This document shows, in pieces, positions 1 to 8,061 of a stretch of DNA of 64,000 bases. A model generated the notes under the pieces. That model was not told where the DNA came from. It did no database searches and saw only the letters and a program-made list of their open reading frames with translations. Positions within the stretch are counted from its first letter, which is position 1, and each line of letters starts with the position of its first letter. A program made the position numbers and the translations under genes. Source of the stretch: Dermacoccus nishinomiyaensis (GTDB taxonomy: Bacteria > Actinomycetota > Actinomycetes > Actinomycetales > Dermatophilaceae); contig NZ_UFXX01000001.1 in the NCBI RefSeq assembly GCF_900447535.1, forward strand, positions 744,001 through 808,000, written 5' to 3'.

Positions 1-1324
1 CCATGAGCAGTGCACCGAGGTTGGCGTACCCGATGCCGAGCTGGCGGTAGTCGACGGTCGTCTTGCCGATCGACTCGGTCGGGAAGTCGGCGAAGCAGAT
101 CGAGATGTCCATCGCCGTGATGACGAGTTCGACGACCTTGGCGAACGTCGCCGCGTCGAACGTGTCGTCTTCCTTGAGGAACTTCAGCAGGTTGAGCGAG
201 GCGAGGTTGCAGCTCGAGTTGTCGAGCGACATGTACTCCGAGCACGGGTTCGACGCCGTGATACGGCCCGTCTCGGGGTTCGTGTGCCACGCGTTGATCG
301 TGTCGTCGTACTGCACGCCCGGGTCGGCGCACTCCCACGCGGCCTTGTTGATCTTGTCGAACAGCTCACGCGCATCGACGGTCTCGATGACCTCACCGGT
401 GTCGCGGGCGCGCAGACCGAAGCTGCCGCCGTCGACGACCGCCTGCATGAACTCGTCGTTAACACGAACCGAGTTGTTGGCGTTCTGGTACTGCACGGAG
501 ACGATGTCGCGGCCACCGAGGTCCATGTCGAACCCGGCGTCACGCAGCGCGCGGATCTTGTCCTCCTCGCGCGCCTTCGTCTCGATGAACTCCTCGATGT
601 CGGGGTGGTCGACGTCGAGGACGACCATCTTGGCCGCTCGACGCGTCGCGCCACCGGACTTGATCGTGCCGGCCGAGGCGTCGGCGCCGCGCATGAAGGA
701 GACCGGGCCGGATGCGGTGCCGCCCGAGGAGAGCAGCTCCTTGGAGGAGCGGATGCGGGAGAGGTTGAGACCGGCGCCCGAACCACCCTTGAAGATGAAG
801 CCCTCCTCCTTGTACCAGTTGAGGATCGAATCCATCGAGTCCTCGACCGACAGGATGAAGCACGCGCTGACCTGCTGCGGGCTCGCGGTACCGACGTTGA
901 ACCAGACGGGCGAGTTGAACGAGAACACCTGGTGCAGCAGGGCGTAGGTGAGCTCGTGCTCGAAGATCTCCGCGTCCTCGTCGGTAGCGAAGTAGCCGTT
1001 GTCGCGCCCGGCCTTGGCATAGGTCAGCACGACGCGGTCGATGAGCTGCTTGAGGGAGCTTTCACGCGCGTCGGTGCCGACGGCGCCACGGAAGTACTTG
1101 GTCGTGACGATGGTGGAGGCGTTGAGCGACCAGAAGTCGGGGAACTCGACACCCGACTGCTCGAAGATCGTCTCGCCCGTCTTCCAGTTCTGCTGGAGGA
1201 CGTCCCGCTTCTCCCAGGTGACCTCATCGTACGGGTGCACGCCGGGCGTGGTGAAAATGCGTTCGATCGTGACGCCGCCGGTGCGGCGTCCCGTCTTGGC
1301 GCGGGCCTTCGTCGTCTCGGTCAT
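1..1324 (-). CDS. nrdJ: Class II (vitamin B12-dependent) ribonucleotide reductase, N-terminal part
   Basis: Partial gene: the reading frame starts at an ATG at 1324 and runs off the left edge, leaving about 441 residues. It would reduce ribonucleotides to deoxyribonucleotides using adenosylcobalamin. Visible signatures are a glycine-rich substrate loop (GGSGAGLNLSRIR), a Cys near residue 155 (SACFILS) that fits one redox Cys, and NPCSE near residue 360 carrying the thiyl-radical Cys. The N-terminus starting MTETTKARAK and the VTWEKRD region are typical of actinobacterial NrdJ. A strong ribosome site (AGGAGG) lies 9 nt before the ATG. It follows nrdR on the same strand, with an 80-bp gap holding a hairpin, so the two are probably co-transcribed. 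The C-terminal redox tail is outside the window. Confidence 0.93.
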   Translation of the reverse strand, partial: MTETTKARAKTGRRTGGVTIERIFTTPGVHPYDEVTWEKRDVLQQNWKTGETIFEQSGVEFPDFWSLNASTIVTTKYFRGAVGTDARESSLKQLIDRVVLTYAKAGRDNGYFATDEDAEIFEHELTYALLHQVFSFNSPVWFNVGTASPQQVSACFILSVEDSMDSILNWYKEEGFIFKGGSGAGLNLSRIRSSKELLSSGGTASGPVSFMRGADASAGTIKSGGATRRAAKMVVLDVDHPDIEEFIETKAREEDKIRALRDAGFDMDLGGRDIVSVQYQNANNSVRVNDEFMQAVVDGGSFGLRARDTGEVIETVDARELFDKINKAAWECADPGVQYDDTINAWHTNPETGRITASNPCSEYMSLDNSSCNLASLNLLKFLKEDDTFDAATFAKVVELVITAMDISICFADFPTESIGKTTVDYRQLGIGYANLGALLM

Positions 1325-1379
1325 GACCGTGAGCCTCCTGGCAGGTGGGGTGAGCTGGTACGTGAGGGTGATCTGGGGG

Positions 1380-1400
1380 GCGCGCCCTCGGCAGGCGCGC
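1380..1400 (-). other. Hairpin between nrdR and nrdJ
   Basis: A perfect 7-bp stem (GCGCGCC / GGCGCGC) with a 7-nt loop lies in the 80-bp gap between the nrdR stop and the nrdJ start. There is no T-tract. It could trim nrdJ readthrough or stabilise the processed message; its function is not known. Confidence 0.35.
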
Positions 1401-1404
1401 GGGG

Positions 1405-1863
1405 TCAGGACGCCGAGGCGGCGTACTGACGCAACTCGCTGACCGCCGTCTCGAAGTCCTCGAGCGATTCGAAGGCCTGGTAGACGGAGGCGAAGCGCAG
1501 ATACGCGACGTGGTCGAGTTCGCGCAGGGGCCCGAGGATCTCGATGCCCACGTCATGGGCGTCGATCTCGGCGGCGCCCTTCGAGCGAATGGACTCCTCC
1601 ACCTGCTGGGCGAGAACGGCCAACTGGTCGTCGGTGACCGGGCGGCCCTGGCACGCCTTGCGAACCCCGGACATCACCTTGTCGCGCGAGAACGGCTCGC
1701 TGACCCCGGAACGCTTGACGACCGTGAGACTTGCGGTCTCCATCGTCGAGAACCGCTTGCCGCAGTTCGGGCACTGACGGCGCCGCTTGATGCAGGTGCC
1801 GTCCTCGCTCGAGCGCGAATCGACGACGCGGGAGTCGGTGTTGCGGCAGAACGGACAGTGCAC
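1405..1863 (-). CDS. nrdR: NrdR, ATP/dATP-cone repressor of ribonucleotide reductase genes
   Basis: A 152-residue repressor that senses ATP/dATP and shuts off ribonucleotide reductase operons. A zinc ribbon occupies residues 1-45 with Cys3, Cys6, Cys31 and Cys34 (CPFC and CPNC pairs), followed by the ATP-cone domain from about residue 50. I chose the GTG at 1863 because it gives the family N-terminus V-HCPFCRN and a normal length of about 150. A GGAAGG ribosome site stands 6 nt upstream. A longer in-frame ATG at 1944 would add 27 unrelated residues. It is first in the nrdR-nrdJ unit, with candidate NrdR boxes in its own leader, which suggests autoregulation. Confidence 0.95.
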   Translation of the reverse strand: MHCPFCRNTDSRVVDSRSSEDGTCIKRRRQCPNCGKRFSTMETASLTVVKRSGVSEPFSRDKVMSGVRKACQGRPVTDDQLAVLAQQVEESIRSKGAAEIDAHDVGIEILGPLRELDHVAYLRFASVYQAFESLEDFETAVSELRQYAASAS

Positions 1864-1960
1864 GTCAAACCTTCCGACGGGGCTGGGAACACTCGGGACG
1901 GCGGCGCTCCACCCCGGGATTCCGGCCTCAGAGCGCAGATGCACATCAGCGGAGGAGAAT

Positions 1961-2004
1961 CAACATCTAGGGGGAAGCGGGGGCCAAAGCCCCACATGTA
2001 GAGA
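1961..2004. promoter_or_regulatory. Candidate pair of NrdR boxes
   Basis: Two similar 12-bp sites, CAACATCTAGGG (1961) and CCACATGTAGAG (1991), begin exactly 30 bp apart, about three helical turns. Paired boxes at this kind of spacing are what NrdR normally binds. They lie just downstream of the proposed -10 of the nrdR-nrdJ promoter, a good position for repression. The third to ninth bases of each site, ACATSTAG, agree with a central ATNTAG-like core. Identity as NrdR boxes is inferred from position and pairing. Confidence 0.5.
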
Positions 2005-2032
2005 TATTAGGCCCCTGAGACCCGACGCGCAA
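2004..2032 (-). promoter_or_regulatory. Promoter of nrdR-nrdJ
   Basis: On the minus strand TTGCGC (2032-2027) is followed after exactly 17 bp by TAATAT (2009-2004). This is the best sigma-70-type match in the 311-bp gap between nrdR and the LysM gene. Transcription would start near 1997, between the two candidate NrdR boxes. The rest of this gap (2033-2174) shows only a possible hairpin near 2116-2139. Confidence 0.5.
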
Positions 2033-2115
2033 CAGCACCGAGGCCGCGTCTACTCGCCCTGCGCAACCTCGCGACGACCCCCGCCACTCGTGCGCCGCGG
2101 AATCCTGCGCCAGCC

Positions 2116-2139
2116 GGGGGAGGCGACTCACGCCCCCTC
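2116..2139 (-). terminator. Possible terminator of the LysM gene
   Basis: The G-rich run 2116-2125 and C-rich run 2131-2139 can pair into an imperfect stem with loop ACTCA, about 35 bp after the LysM gene stop. There is no T-tract, so this is a weak call. Confidence 0.3.
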
Positions 2140-2174
2140 GAACCCCCGAACCCGACGATGGCGATCGTCACACT

Positions 2175-2603
2175 TCACGGTGCGGGGATGATCACCTTCT
2201 GGCCGGCCTGCACCTGCGACGAGCCGAGGTTGCTCTCGTGCTCGATCGCGACAACCGCCTGGTCGTTGCGCACGCCCGGCATCTCACGCGCCGCGATCTG
2301 CGAAAGCGTCTCCCCCGCGCGAACGGTGACCTCGTGCCGCTGCGTACCGTCGACACCGCTCGCCATCGCCCGGCCCGCGAGGATGGCACCCGCCACGACG
2401 ACGAGAGCCACGCACACGGCCGTGAAGCGACGACGGGCGAAACGAACGCTCTGAGAGTTCGTGACGACCTGCACCGCGCCACCCGTGGGCACGAGGTGGA
2501 GGTGTGAGCGGGATGCCGCAGCGTCGACCCGCGCCACGCGGCGCACGTCGACACCCGAACCCAGCACGGGCTCACGTCGAACTGCAGTACTCGAAGCAAC
2601 CAT
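2175..2603 (-). CDS. LysM-domain membrane protein next to lexA (ChiZ/DivS-like SOS cell-division protein)
   Basis: A 142-residue protein with a basic N-terminus, one membrane segment at about residues 58-79 (TAVCVALVVVAGAILAG) and a C-terminal LysM domain (VRAGETLSQIAAREM to AGQKVIIPAP). It would be anchored in the membrane and bind peptidoglycan. The ATG at 2603 is preceded by AGAAGGAG 9 nt upstream; a longer frame to 2834 has no such site. Mycobacterium tuberculosis has the same order of nrdR, a LysM protein (Rv2719c/ChiZ) and lexA. That gene is damage-inducible and delays division. The upstream DNA here carries two LexA-like boxes over the promoter, which supports the same role. I see no hydrolase domain, so a catalytic role is unsupported. 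Confidence 0.82.
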   Translation of the reverse strand: MVASSTAVRREPVLGSGVDVRRVARVDAAASRSHLHLVPTGGAVQVVTNSQSVRFARRRFTAVCVALVVVAGAILAGRAMASGVDGTQRHEVTVRAGETLSQIAAREMPGVRNDQAVVAIEHESNLGSSQVQAGQKVIIPAP

Positions 2604-2698
2604 CGAAACCACTCCTTCTCTCGGGACACCCCCGAGGCGCCGCCACACCGTCACCGGTGCGGCTTCCTCACGCGACACGGTCAGCCCGGAGGGACCGA

Positions 2699-2714
2699 TC
2701 GAACACGCGTGCGA
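2699..2714. promoter_or_regulatory. LexA (SOS) box, LysM-gene side
   Basis: TCGAACACGCGTGCGA differs from the actinobacterial SOS box (TCGAAC-N4-GTTCGA) at one core base, GTGC for GTTC. It lies at about +1 to +16 of the proposed LysM-gene transcript, so LexA here would block its start. Confidence 0.55.
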
Positions 2715-2721
2715 TAGAACA

Positions 2722-2750
2722 ACTGTACGACACCCGAACGTGCTTTCGAA
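2722..2750 (-). promoter_or_regulatory. SOS-type promoter of the LysM gene
   Basis: Minus strand: TTCGAA (2750-2745), 17-bp spacer, TACAGT (2727-2722). The second LexA box covers the -35 and spacer. The distal recA promoter has the same design, with a TTCGAA -35 embedded in a LexA box. Confidence 0.55.
2734..2749. promoter_or_regulatory. LexA (SOS) box in the LysM-gene promoter
   Basis: CCGAACGTGCTTTCGA matches GAAC-N4-GTTC with one mismatch (TTTC) and keeps the flanking CGA half. The start-to-start distance to the other box is 35 bp. It lies inside the LysM-gene promoter and about 30 bp before the proposed lexA -35, so it could control both divergent genes. Confidence 0.55.
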
Positions 2751-2780
2751 CGGGGCGCACGGATTTCTTCGTACACATTT

Positions 2781-2810
2781 TTGAAAACTGTGTGCGACAC
2801 CGCGTACTGT
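2781..2810 (+). promoter_or_regulatory. Promoter of lexA
   Basis: TTGAAA (2781-2786), 18-bp spacer, TACTGT (2805-2810). This leaves a leader of about 125 nt before the lexA ATG. An imperfect 21-bp palindrome (2773-2793; ACACA..TGTGT around TTTT..AAAA) covers the -35 element and may be a further operator. Confidence 0.5.
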
Positions 2811-2940
2811 GGGTGATGTCAGATACACAAGCACCGCGCACCGACAACCCCGTCATGGCGGGCATTTCCGCCCCGCCGGAGGGTGCACGTGTCGCCACCG
2901 CGACCACCGACGTGCGACGAGGACCAGGAGGGGTCACACC

Positions 2941-3657
2941 ATGGGTGACGTTCATTCGATGCAGGAGCGCACGCCGGGCAAGCTGACGCCACGCCAGCAC
3001 AAGGTGCTCACCGTGATCCGACGTTCCGTCGACGAGCGCGGCTACCCCCCGAGCCTGCGTGAGATCGGCGAGGCCGTCGGTCTGACGAGCCCGAGTTCGG
3101 TGGCCCATCAGCTCGCCGCACTCGAGCGCAAGGGATACCTGCGCCGCGACCCGAACCGCCCGCGCGCCATGGAGGTCGTCTCCCCGGACTCGGGTGCGGC
3201 GACCCGCGGCTACCGCGGCAACGCCGTGTCTGCGCTATCCGAGTCGCAGCACGACGAGACGGGCTCGGGCGACGAGCGACCCACGCCGTCATACGTGCCG
3301 GTCGTCGGCCGCATCGCGGCCGGTGGCCCGATCCTCGCCGAGCAGGCCGTCGAGGACGTCTTCCCGCTACCGCGTCAGATCGTCGGTGACGGCGAGCTGT
3401 TCCTGCTGCGCGTCGTCGGCGACTCGATGATCGATGCGGCCATCTGCGAGGGCGACTGGGTCGTCGTGCGACGCCAGGCCGACGCCGCCAACGGGGAGAT
3501 CGTCGCGGCACTGCTCGACTCGGAGGCCACGGTCAAGACGCTGCGCCGCAGCGAGGGCAAGACGTGGCTCATGCCCGCGAACGAGGCCTACTCCCCGATC
3601 GACGGCGACCACGCGAGCATCATGGGCAAGGTCACGGCCGTCCTGCGCAGCATCTGA
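2941..3657 (+). CDS. lexA: LexA, SOS repressor and autoprotease
   Basis: A 238-residue repressor of the SOS regulon that cleaves itself when RecA filaments form. A winged helix-turn-helix lies at about residues 13-75 ([15 protein letters not shown]). After a linker of about 40 residues comes the S24 peptidase fold, with the scissile Ala127-Gly128 in RIAAGGP, nucleophile Ser162 (VVGDSMID) and general-base Lys199 (TVKTLRR). All catalytic elements are present. The ATG at 2941 has AGGAGGGG 7 nt upstream. An in-frame alternative at 2809 would add 44 unlike residues and starts at about the predicted promoter. It is divergent from the LysM gene. Confidence 0.97.
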   Translation: MGDVHSMQERTPGKLTPRQHKVLTVIRRSVDERGYPPSLREIGEAVGLTSPSSVAHQLAALERKGYLRRDPNRPRAMEVVSPDSGAATRGYRGNAVSALSESQHDETGSGDERPTPSYVPVVGRIAAGGPILAEQAVEDVFPLPRQIVGDGELFLLRVVGDSMIDAAICEGDWVVVRRQADAANGEIVAALLDSEATVKTLRRSEGKTWLMPANEAYSPIDGDHASIMGKVTAVLRSI

Positions 3658-3747
3658 GGCGCTGGCCCCGCCGCGCGGATCGGTCCAGCGTGTGGTTGCA
3701 ACTCGACTCTCAGCCCCTTCTGCGCCCCGACGTTCGACGCCGAGACG

Positions 3748-4581
3748 TCAGGACGTCGCGAGGTCGAGCCCCAGCGCGTCGCACACGGCGGTGAGGGTCG
3801 GGCCGAGGGGTTCGCGCACGACGAGGTCGACCCGCTCCTCGCCACGCATCGCGCCGAGCCCGACGAGGGCGACCGGCTTCTGCTGCTTGAGGGCGGCGAG
3901 CACGAACCGGTAACCCGACATCACCTTGAGCGAACTGCCGAGCACGAGCACGCCCCGGCAGCGTTCCACTGCCCGCATCTGCGCCTCCACGACCTCAGGA
4001 GCGACGGACTCACCGAACATGACGACGTCCGGCTTCACCGTCGTGGCCTTGCAGCGCAGGCACGCCGGCACGATGACACCGCGCTCCAGCTCGACCGCGA
4101 CGTCCGCGTCGCCGTCGGCGAGCAGGCGCGCCTGCGTCGGCAGCTGGGGGTTGAGTTCGCGCAGGCGTACCTGGAAGCCACGGCGCCCTTCCCGCGTCCC
4201 GCACGCGACGCAGACGACGTGCTCGAGCGACCCATGCAGCTCGGTGACGTCGCGGGCACCGGCACGCGCATGAAGGCCGTCGACGTTCTGCGTCACGAGG
4301 TGATCGACGAGGCCGCCACCCTGCAGTCGCGCCAGCGCGACGTGCCCGACGTTGGGTTCCGCCGCGTCGAAGATCTCCCAGCCGACGGCACTGCGCGCCC
4401 AGTACCGTTGACGCGCCTCGTGGGTGGCGAGGAACTGTTGGTATGTCATGGGAACCGTGCGGCGCGTGCCGTCGGGGCGCCGGTAGTCGGGGATGCCGGA
4501 TTCGGTCGAGATGCCCGCGCCGGTGAGGACGAAGAGCCCTCCCGCGCGCACGAAATCGGTCAGTTCCGCGACGCCGCTCAT
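3748..4581 (-). CDS. SIR2-family NAD-dependent protein deacylase
   Basis: A 277-residue bacterial sirtuin that removes acyl groups from protein lysines and consumes NAD. NAD-binding motifs are GAGISTESGIPDYR (residues 21-34) and TQNVDGLH (97-104). The catalytic His is His116 in ELHGS. A zinc ribbon is formed by Cys124/Cys127 (CVAC) and a second pair (CLRC) about 50 residues later. The VMFGES motif follows. The length is typical. A GGAGGGG ribosome site supports the ATG at 4581. It runs convergently to lexA with about 90 bp between their stops, and divergently from the LysR gene. Substrates cannot be told from sequence. Confidence 0.92.
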   Translation of the reverse strand: MSGVAELTDFVRAGGLFVLTGAGISTESGIPDYRRPDGTRRTVPMTYQQFLATHEARQRYWARSAVGWEIFDAAEPNVGHVALARLQGGGLVDHLVTQNVDGLHARAGARDVTELHGSLEHVVCVACGTREGRRGFQVRLRELNPQLPTQARLLADGDADVAVELERGVIVPACLRCKATTVKPDVVMFGESVAPEVVEAQMRAVERCRGVLVLGSSLKVMSGYRFVLAALKQQKPVALVGLGAMRGEERVDLVVREPLGPTLTAVCDALGLDLATS

Positions 4582-4611
4582 CGTCCTGCCCCTCCCATAG
4601 GTCTGCGTTCG

Positions 4612-4625
4612 ATTGTCTCAACAAT
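4612..4625. promoter_or_regulatory. Inverted repeat between the sirtuin and LysR genes
   Basis: ATTGT-CTCA-ACAAT, a perfect 5-bp inverted repeat, lies between the divergent genes and about 15 bp before the lysR-type -10. LysR-type proteins often bind such sites and repress their own genes. The two starts are 70 bp apart, so one site could control both. Confidence 0.45.
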
Positions 4626-4651
4626 GGATAAGAGCACGTTATTCTTGGTGC

Positions 4652-5584
4652 ATGATCGATGCAGCCGGGCTCCGCGTCATGAAGGCGATCAGCGACGAGG
4701 GCAGCTTCACCGCCGCCGCTGCCGCTCTCGGCTATTCTCAGCCGGCCGTGTCGCAGATGGTGCGCCGTCTCGAGGAGAAGACCGGGACGGCTCTCGTGGA
4801 GCGCCTCGGCCGCTCGGTGCGGCTGACGGAGGCCGGGCAGGTGCTGGCGCGCACGGCGACGCCCGTCCTCAGTGCCCTCGAGGCCGCCGAGGGTGAGGTC
4901 GCCGCCATCGCGGGGTTGCGCGCCGGGCGGGTGCGCCTCATGGCGTTCCCGTCGGCATCGTCAACGCTCGTCCCGCGCGCCCTCGCACTCGTCAAGGAGC
5001 GGTTCCCAGACGTCAAGGTCAGCTTCGCCGAGGCCGAACCCCCGGAATCCCTGGCGAGCCTGCGTGCCGGCGATTGCGACGTCGCCGTGGCGTTCACGTA
5101 CGACGACGCGGACCCGCTCCCCGCAGGCGAGGACCTGGACCCGTTCCTCACCCGCGGGCTCCTGCACGACGACGTGCGTCTCGCCGTCCCGCGCGATCAC
5201 CCCCTCGCCGCAGCCGAGAGCGTCCGCATGGAGGAGCTCAGCGACGCCTCGTGGATCGCGGGGTGCCCCCGATGCCGTGGCCACCTCGTCAGCCTCGCCC
5301 AGGGCGCCGGTTACGCGCCCGACGTCGCGTTCGAGACGGAGGACTATGTCACCGTTCTCGGCCTCGTCGCGGAGGGCCTCGGCGTCGCGCTCATTCCCGA
5401 GCTGATCCTGCGCTCCACGTCGCATCCGGACGTCGTGACGTTGCCGCTGCTGCCGTCGAGCCGGCGCTGCGTGTTCGCCGTGACGACACCCGACCTGCAG
5501 CGGGTCCCCGCCGTCACCGCCACCCTCGAAGCCCTCGCCGACGCGGCAGCACGAGTGCCGAGCGCGCAGCACGCTCATCGCTGA
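4652..5584 (+). CDS. LysR-family transcriptional regulator
   Basis: A 310-residue regulator. The N-terminal winged helix-turn-helix (about residues 1-60, GSFTAAAAALGYSQPAVSQ) is followed by a two-lobed effector domain from about residue 90. I chose the ATG at 4652 because TATTCT (4640-4645) lies 6 nt before it with no ribosome site, which suggests a leaderless message. An upstream in-frame start at 4613 would precede this box. A CPRCRGHL segment in the effector domain holds two close cysteines and could matter for sensing. Its target could be the divergent sirtuin gene. Its end overlaps the convergent comEC end by 10 bp. Confidence 0.88.
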   Translation: MIDAAGLRVMKAISDEGSFTAAAAALGYSQPAVSQMVRRLEEKTGTALVERLGRSVRLTEAGQVLARTATPVLSALEAAEGEVAAIAGLRAGRVRLMAFPSASSTLVPRALALVKERFPDVKVSFAEAEPPESLASLRAGDCDVAVAFTYDDADPLPAGEDLDPFLTRGLLHDDVRLAVPRDHPLAAAESVRMEELSDASWIAGCPRCRGHLVSLAQGAGYAPDVAFETEDYVTVLGLVAEGLGVALIPELILRSTSHPDVVTLPLLPSSRRCVFAVTTPDLQRVPAVTATLEALADAAARVPSAQHAHR

Positions 5585-8061
5585 GCCTGCAGGCTGATCG
5601 AGCCACCCGTCGCGAGGGCGTCCACGTCACCCTGCGTGTCGGTACGCCAAACCCGCGCGTCGTGCCGGGCCAACAGTTCGAGCGTCTTCTTCGTCGGGTG
5701 GCCGTAGTCGTTGCCGGCGCCCACCCCGATCACGGCCTGACGCGCGGCCGCCGCCTCGTAGAGGCGCTCGTTCTGGTTGGAGCTACCGTGGTGCGCCACC
5801 TTGACGAGGTCGAACGCGCGTCGCCGGGCGCTCTGACGCACCTGTTCGATCACCGCGGCCTGCGCCTCACGTTCGCAATCGCCCAGCATGAGCGCGTGAT
5901 ACGCGGGCGCCGATACGTCGAGCACGAGTGAGGCGTTGTTCTGCACCGACCCCTCCGTCATGACGCGGCGCGGCCACAGCACCTCGATCGTCACCTCGCC
6001 GATGACGAGGCGTTGTCCCGGTGCGAGCGCCCCGAGCGAAGCCCGAGGCTGTTCGAGCGCTGCTTGCACCGAACCCAACGCGCCCTGCTCGCCGCGCGAT
6101 CGTGACGACGCCGCTGTACCGCGGCCTTTGAGTCCCTCGCTCTCCTGAGCGCCCTCCATGACCCACGTTCCGAGGACCGCCACCGGAGCGTCGGAAGCAC
6201 GCAAGACCTCAGCCAGTCCGCCCACGTGGTCGGCGTGGAAGTGGGTGAGGATGACGGCGTCGAGCGTCGTGATGCCGTGGCGCTCGAGGCATTGCGCGGG
6301 ATGGCCGTCGGCAGGCCCCACGTCGATCATGACGGCGCGCGTCGCCCCGGTGCGCACGAGCGCGGCATCCCCCTGACCCACCGCGCACTGCGCATAGACC
6401 CACGCGGGCGGTGCGGCCGACTCCCCCGGCAACGGCGCGAGCACAGCCGCCAGGAGCGCCCCCGCGACCCCGAGCGCGACGAGACCGAAGCGACCGGTGA
6501 AGACGATGGCCCGCCACGCGCACAGGAGCACGGCCACGACGACAATGGCGAGCACGACTCCGGCCAGCCCCGGGAGCCAGGGCACCGAGCCGCCGGGGAC
6601 GGCGTCAGCGAGGCGGGCCACTGCGCAGATCACCCAGGTGGGCAGCCCCGGCAACCACACGAGCCACCCTGCGAGCGTCGGAGCGATGACGGCGACGGTC
6701 GACACGATCATGCCACCGAGCGTCGCCGGCGCGACGAATGGCTCGGCCGCGACGTTCGCGGGGATCGAGACCCACGACACCGACGAATTGAGGGCGACGA
6801 GCACCGGCAGGCACAGCGCCTGCGCGGCGAGCGGGACGCAGGTGATCTCGACCATCCCGTCGACGAACCGGCCGCGCCGCGAACCGAGCTTCGTGAGCAG
6901 GGCCTGCGACCAGCGTCGCGCGAACAGAACGAGCCCGAGCGTCGCCAGCGCCGACAAGGCGAAGCCGACGCTGACGGCAAGCCACGGATCCCACACCAAC
7001 AATCCGACGATGGCTGCCGCGAGCGCCGGGCAGGCGGCGCGTTCGCGTCCCCACGACGTGCCGAGCACTCCCACGGCACCCATCGCGGCCGCGCGCACCA
7101 CGCTCGGTTCGGGTCGGCACAGGACGACGTACGCGGCGAGCGCGACGAGAGCCAGGGCCACCCGCACCCGACGTGACGTGCGCGACCACCCCAACAACCA
7201 CATCGTCGCGACGAGGACGACCGTCACGTTCGAACCGCTCACGGCGTTGAGGTGCGACATGCCGGTGGCGTTCATCGCGTCCGTCAGGTCGTCCGGTAGA
7301 TGGGCCGTGTCGCCCACGACGAGCGCGGGCAACAGGCCGGCGGGGTCGTCCGGCAACTGCGACGAGGCGCCGACGAGCCCGGCCCGAACAGGTTCGAGTG
7401 TCGTCACCACCCAGGGCGGAGCGCCGACGACGTCCGGGGCACCGTTGACCTGCACGACGGCGCGCGCCGCCCCGAGACGCTGCGATGGGGCCAGACGCCC
7501 GCGCGCCCGCAGGTGGGACTGCCAGGTGAGGTTCGTCCACCGACGATCGCCGACGAGGATGACGGGCGTCGCGACCTCCTGCGTGCGTCCGCGCGCCGTG
7601 ATGCGGTCGATCTGGGCCGGGACGACGAAGCGCTCGTCGCCTCCGGCGCCGACGACCCGGTGCGGCTGGCCCGTCACTCTCGCCTCGAGTGTCGCGACGG
7701 CGCGGTCACGGGCCAGCGTCGTCACCGGCCCGGCTTCCTCGTGCGCCAACGTCACCTGCGCCGCAGCGAGGACGATCGTCGTCAGCGCGATGACCAGCAG
7801 CGCCCAGAGCGCCCACCCCGACCCGTGGGATGACGCCGGATTCTCGTCATCCTCGCCCTCGTGCCGGGCTCGGGCTGACTGGTCCGCCCGTAGACCAGGC
7901 AAGCGCGTCCCGAACGCGAGGGCCCCGGCGACGATCGTCACGAGGGCGAGGACGACGACCACGATCGCGGGGTCGGGGCGAGCCGAGAGCAGGGTGGCGA
8001 GGGCCGCCCAGGCGACGCACGCGGCCGACAACAACCGCATGTCGTGGCCGCCGAGACTCAC
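5575..8061 (-). CDS. comEC: ComEC/Rec2-family DNA uptake channel
   Basis: An 828-residue integral membrane protein. In competent bacteria ComEC carries single-stranded DNA across the membrane. The N-terminal part holds several hydrophobic segments and the Competence domain (about residues 240-520, VSGSNVTVVLVATMWLLGW). The C-terminal third is a metallo-beta-lactamase-like domain with HFHADH (about 605), an aspartate-bearing GDCERE segment and KVAHHGSS (about 752). These keep the metal-binding residues. The GTG start at 8061 overlaps the comEA stop as GTGA, implying translational coupling. An ATG 21 nt downstream is possible. No pilus or pseudopilus genes are in view, so actual competence is unproven. 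Confidence 0.93.
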   Translation of the reverse strand: MSLGGHDMRLLSAACVAWAALATLLSARPDPAIVVVVLALVTIVAGALAFGTRLPGLRADQSARARHEGEDDENPASSHGSGWALWALLVIALTTIVLAAAQVTLAHEEAGPVTTLARDRAVATLEARVTGQPHRVVGAGGDERFVVPAQIDRITARGRTQEVATPVILVGDRRWTNLTWQSHLRARGRLAPSQRLGAARAVVQVNGAPDVVGAPPWVVTTLEPVRAGLVGASSQLPDDPAGLLPALVVGDTAHLPDDLTDAMNATGMSHLNAVSGSNVTVVLVATMWLLGWSRTSRRVRVALALVALAAYVVLCRPEPSVVRAAAMGAVGVLGTSWGRERAACPALAAAIVGLLVWDPWLAVSVGFALSALATLGLVLFARRWSQALLTKLGSRRGRFVDGMVEITCVPLAAQALCLPVLVALNSSVSWVSIPANVAAEPFVAPATLGGMIVSTVAVIAPTLAGWLVWLPGLPTWVICAVARLADAVPGGSVPWLPGLAGVVLAIVVVAVLLCAWRAIVFTGRFGLVALGVAGALLAAVLAPLPGESAAPPAWVYAQCAVGQGDAALVRTGATRAVMIDVGPADGHPAQCLERHGITTLDAVILTHFHADHVGGLAEVLRASDAPVAVLGTWVMEGAQESEGLKGRGTAASSRSRGEQGALGSVQAALEQPRASLGALAPGQRLVIGEVTIEVLWPRRVMTEGSVQNNASLVLDVSAPAYHALMLGDCEREAQAAVIEQVRQSARRRAFDLVKVAHHGSSNQNERLYEAAAARQAVIGVGAGNDYGHPTKKTLELLARHDARVWRTDTQGDVDALATGGSISLQAQR

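Noticed and set aside
1864-2174. Cobalamin riboswitch for nrdR-nrdJ
   Set aside because: No B12-box-like GCCACTG sequence or matching fold; a promoter and NrdR-like boxes explain the region better.
2809-2940. Longer LexA start at 2809
   Set aside because: It adds 44 unlike residues and would begin at about the predicted transcription start; the ATG at 2941 has a strong ribosome site.
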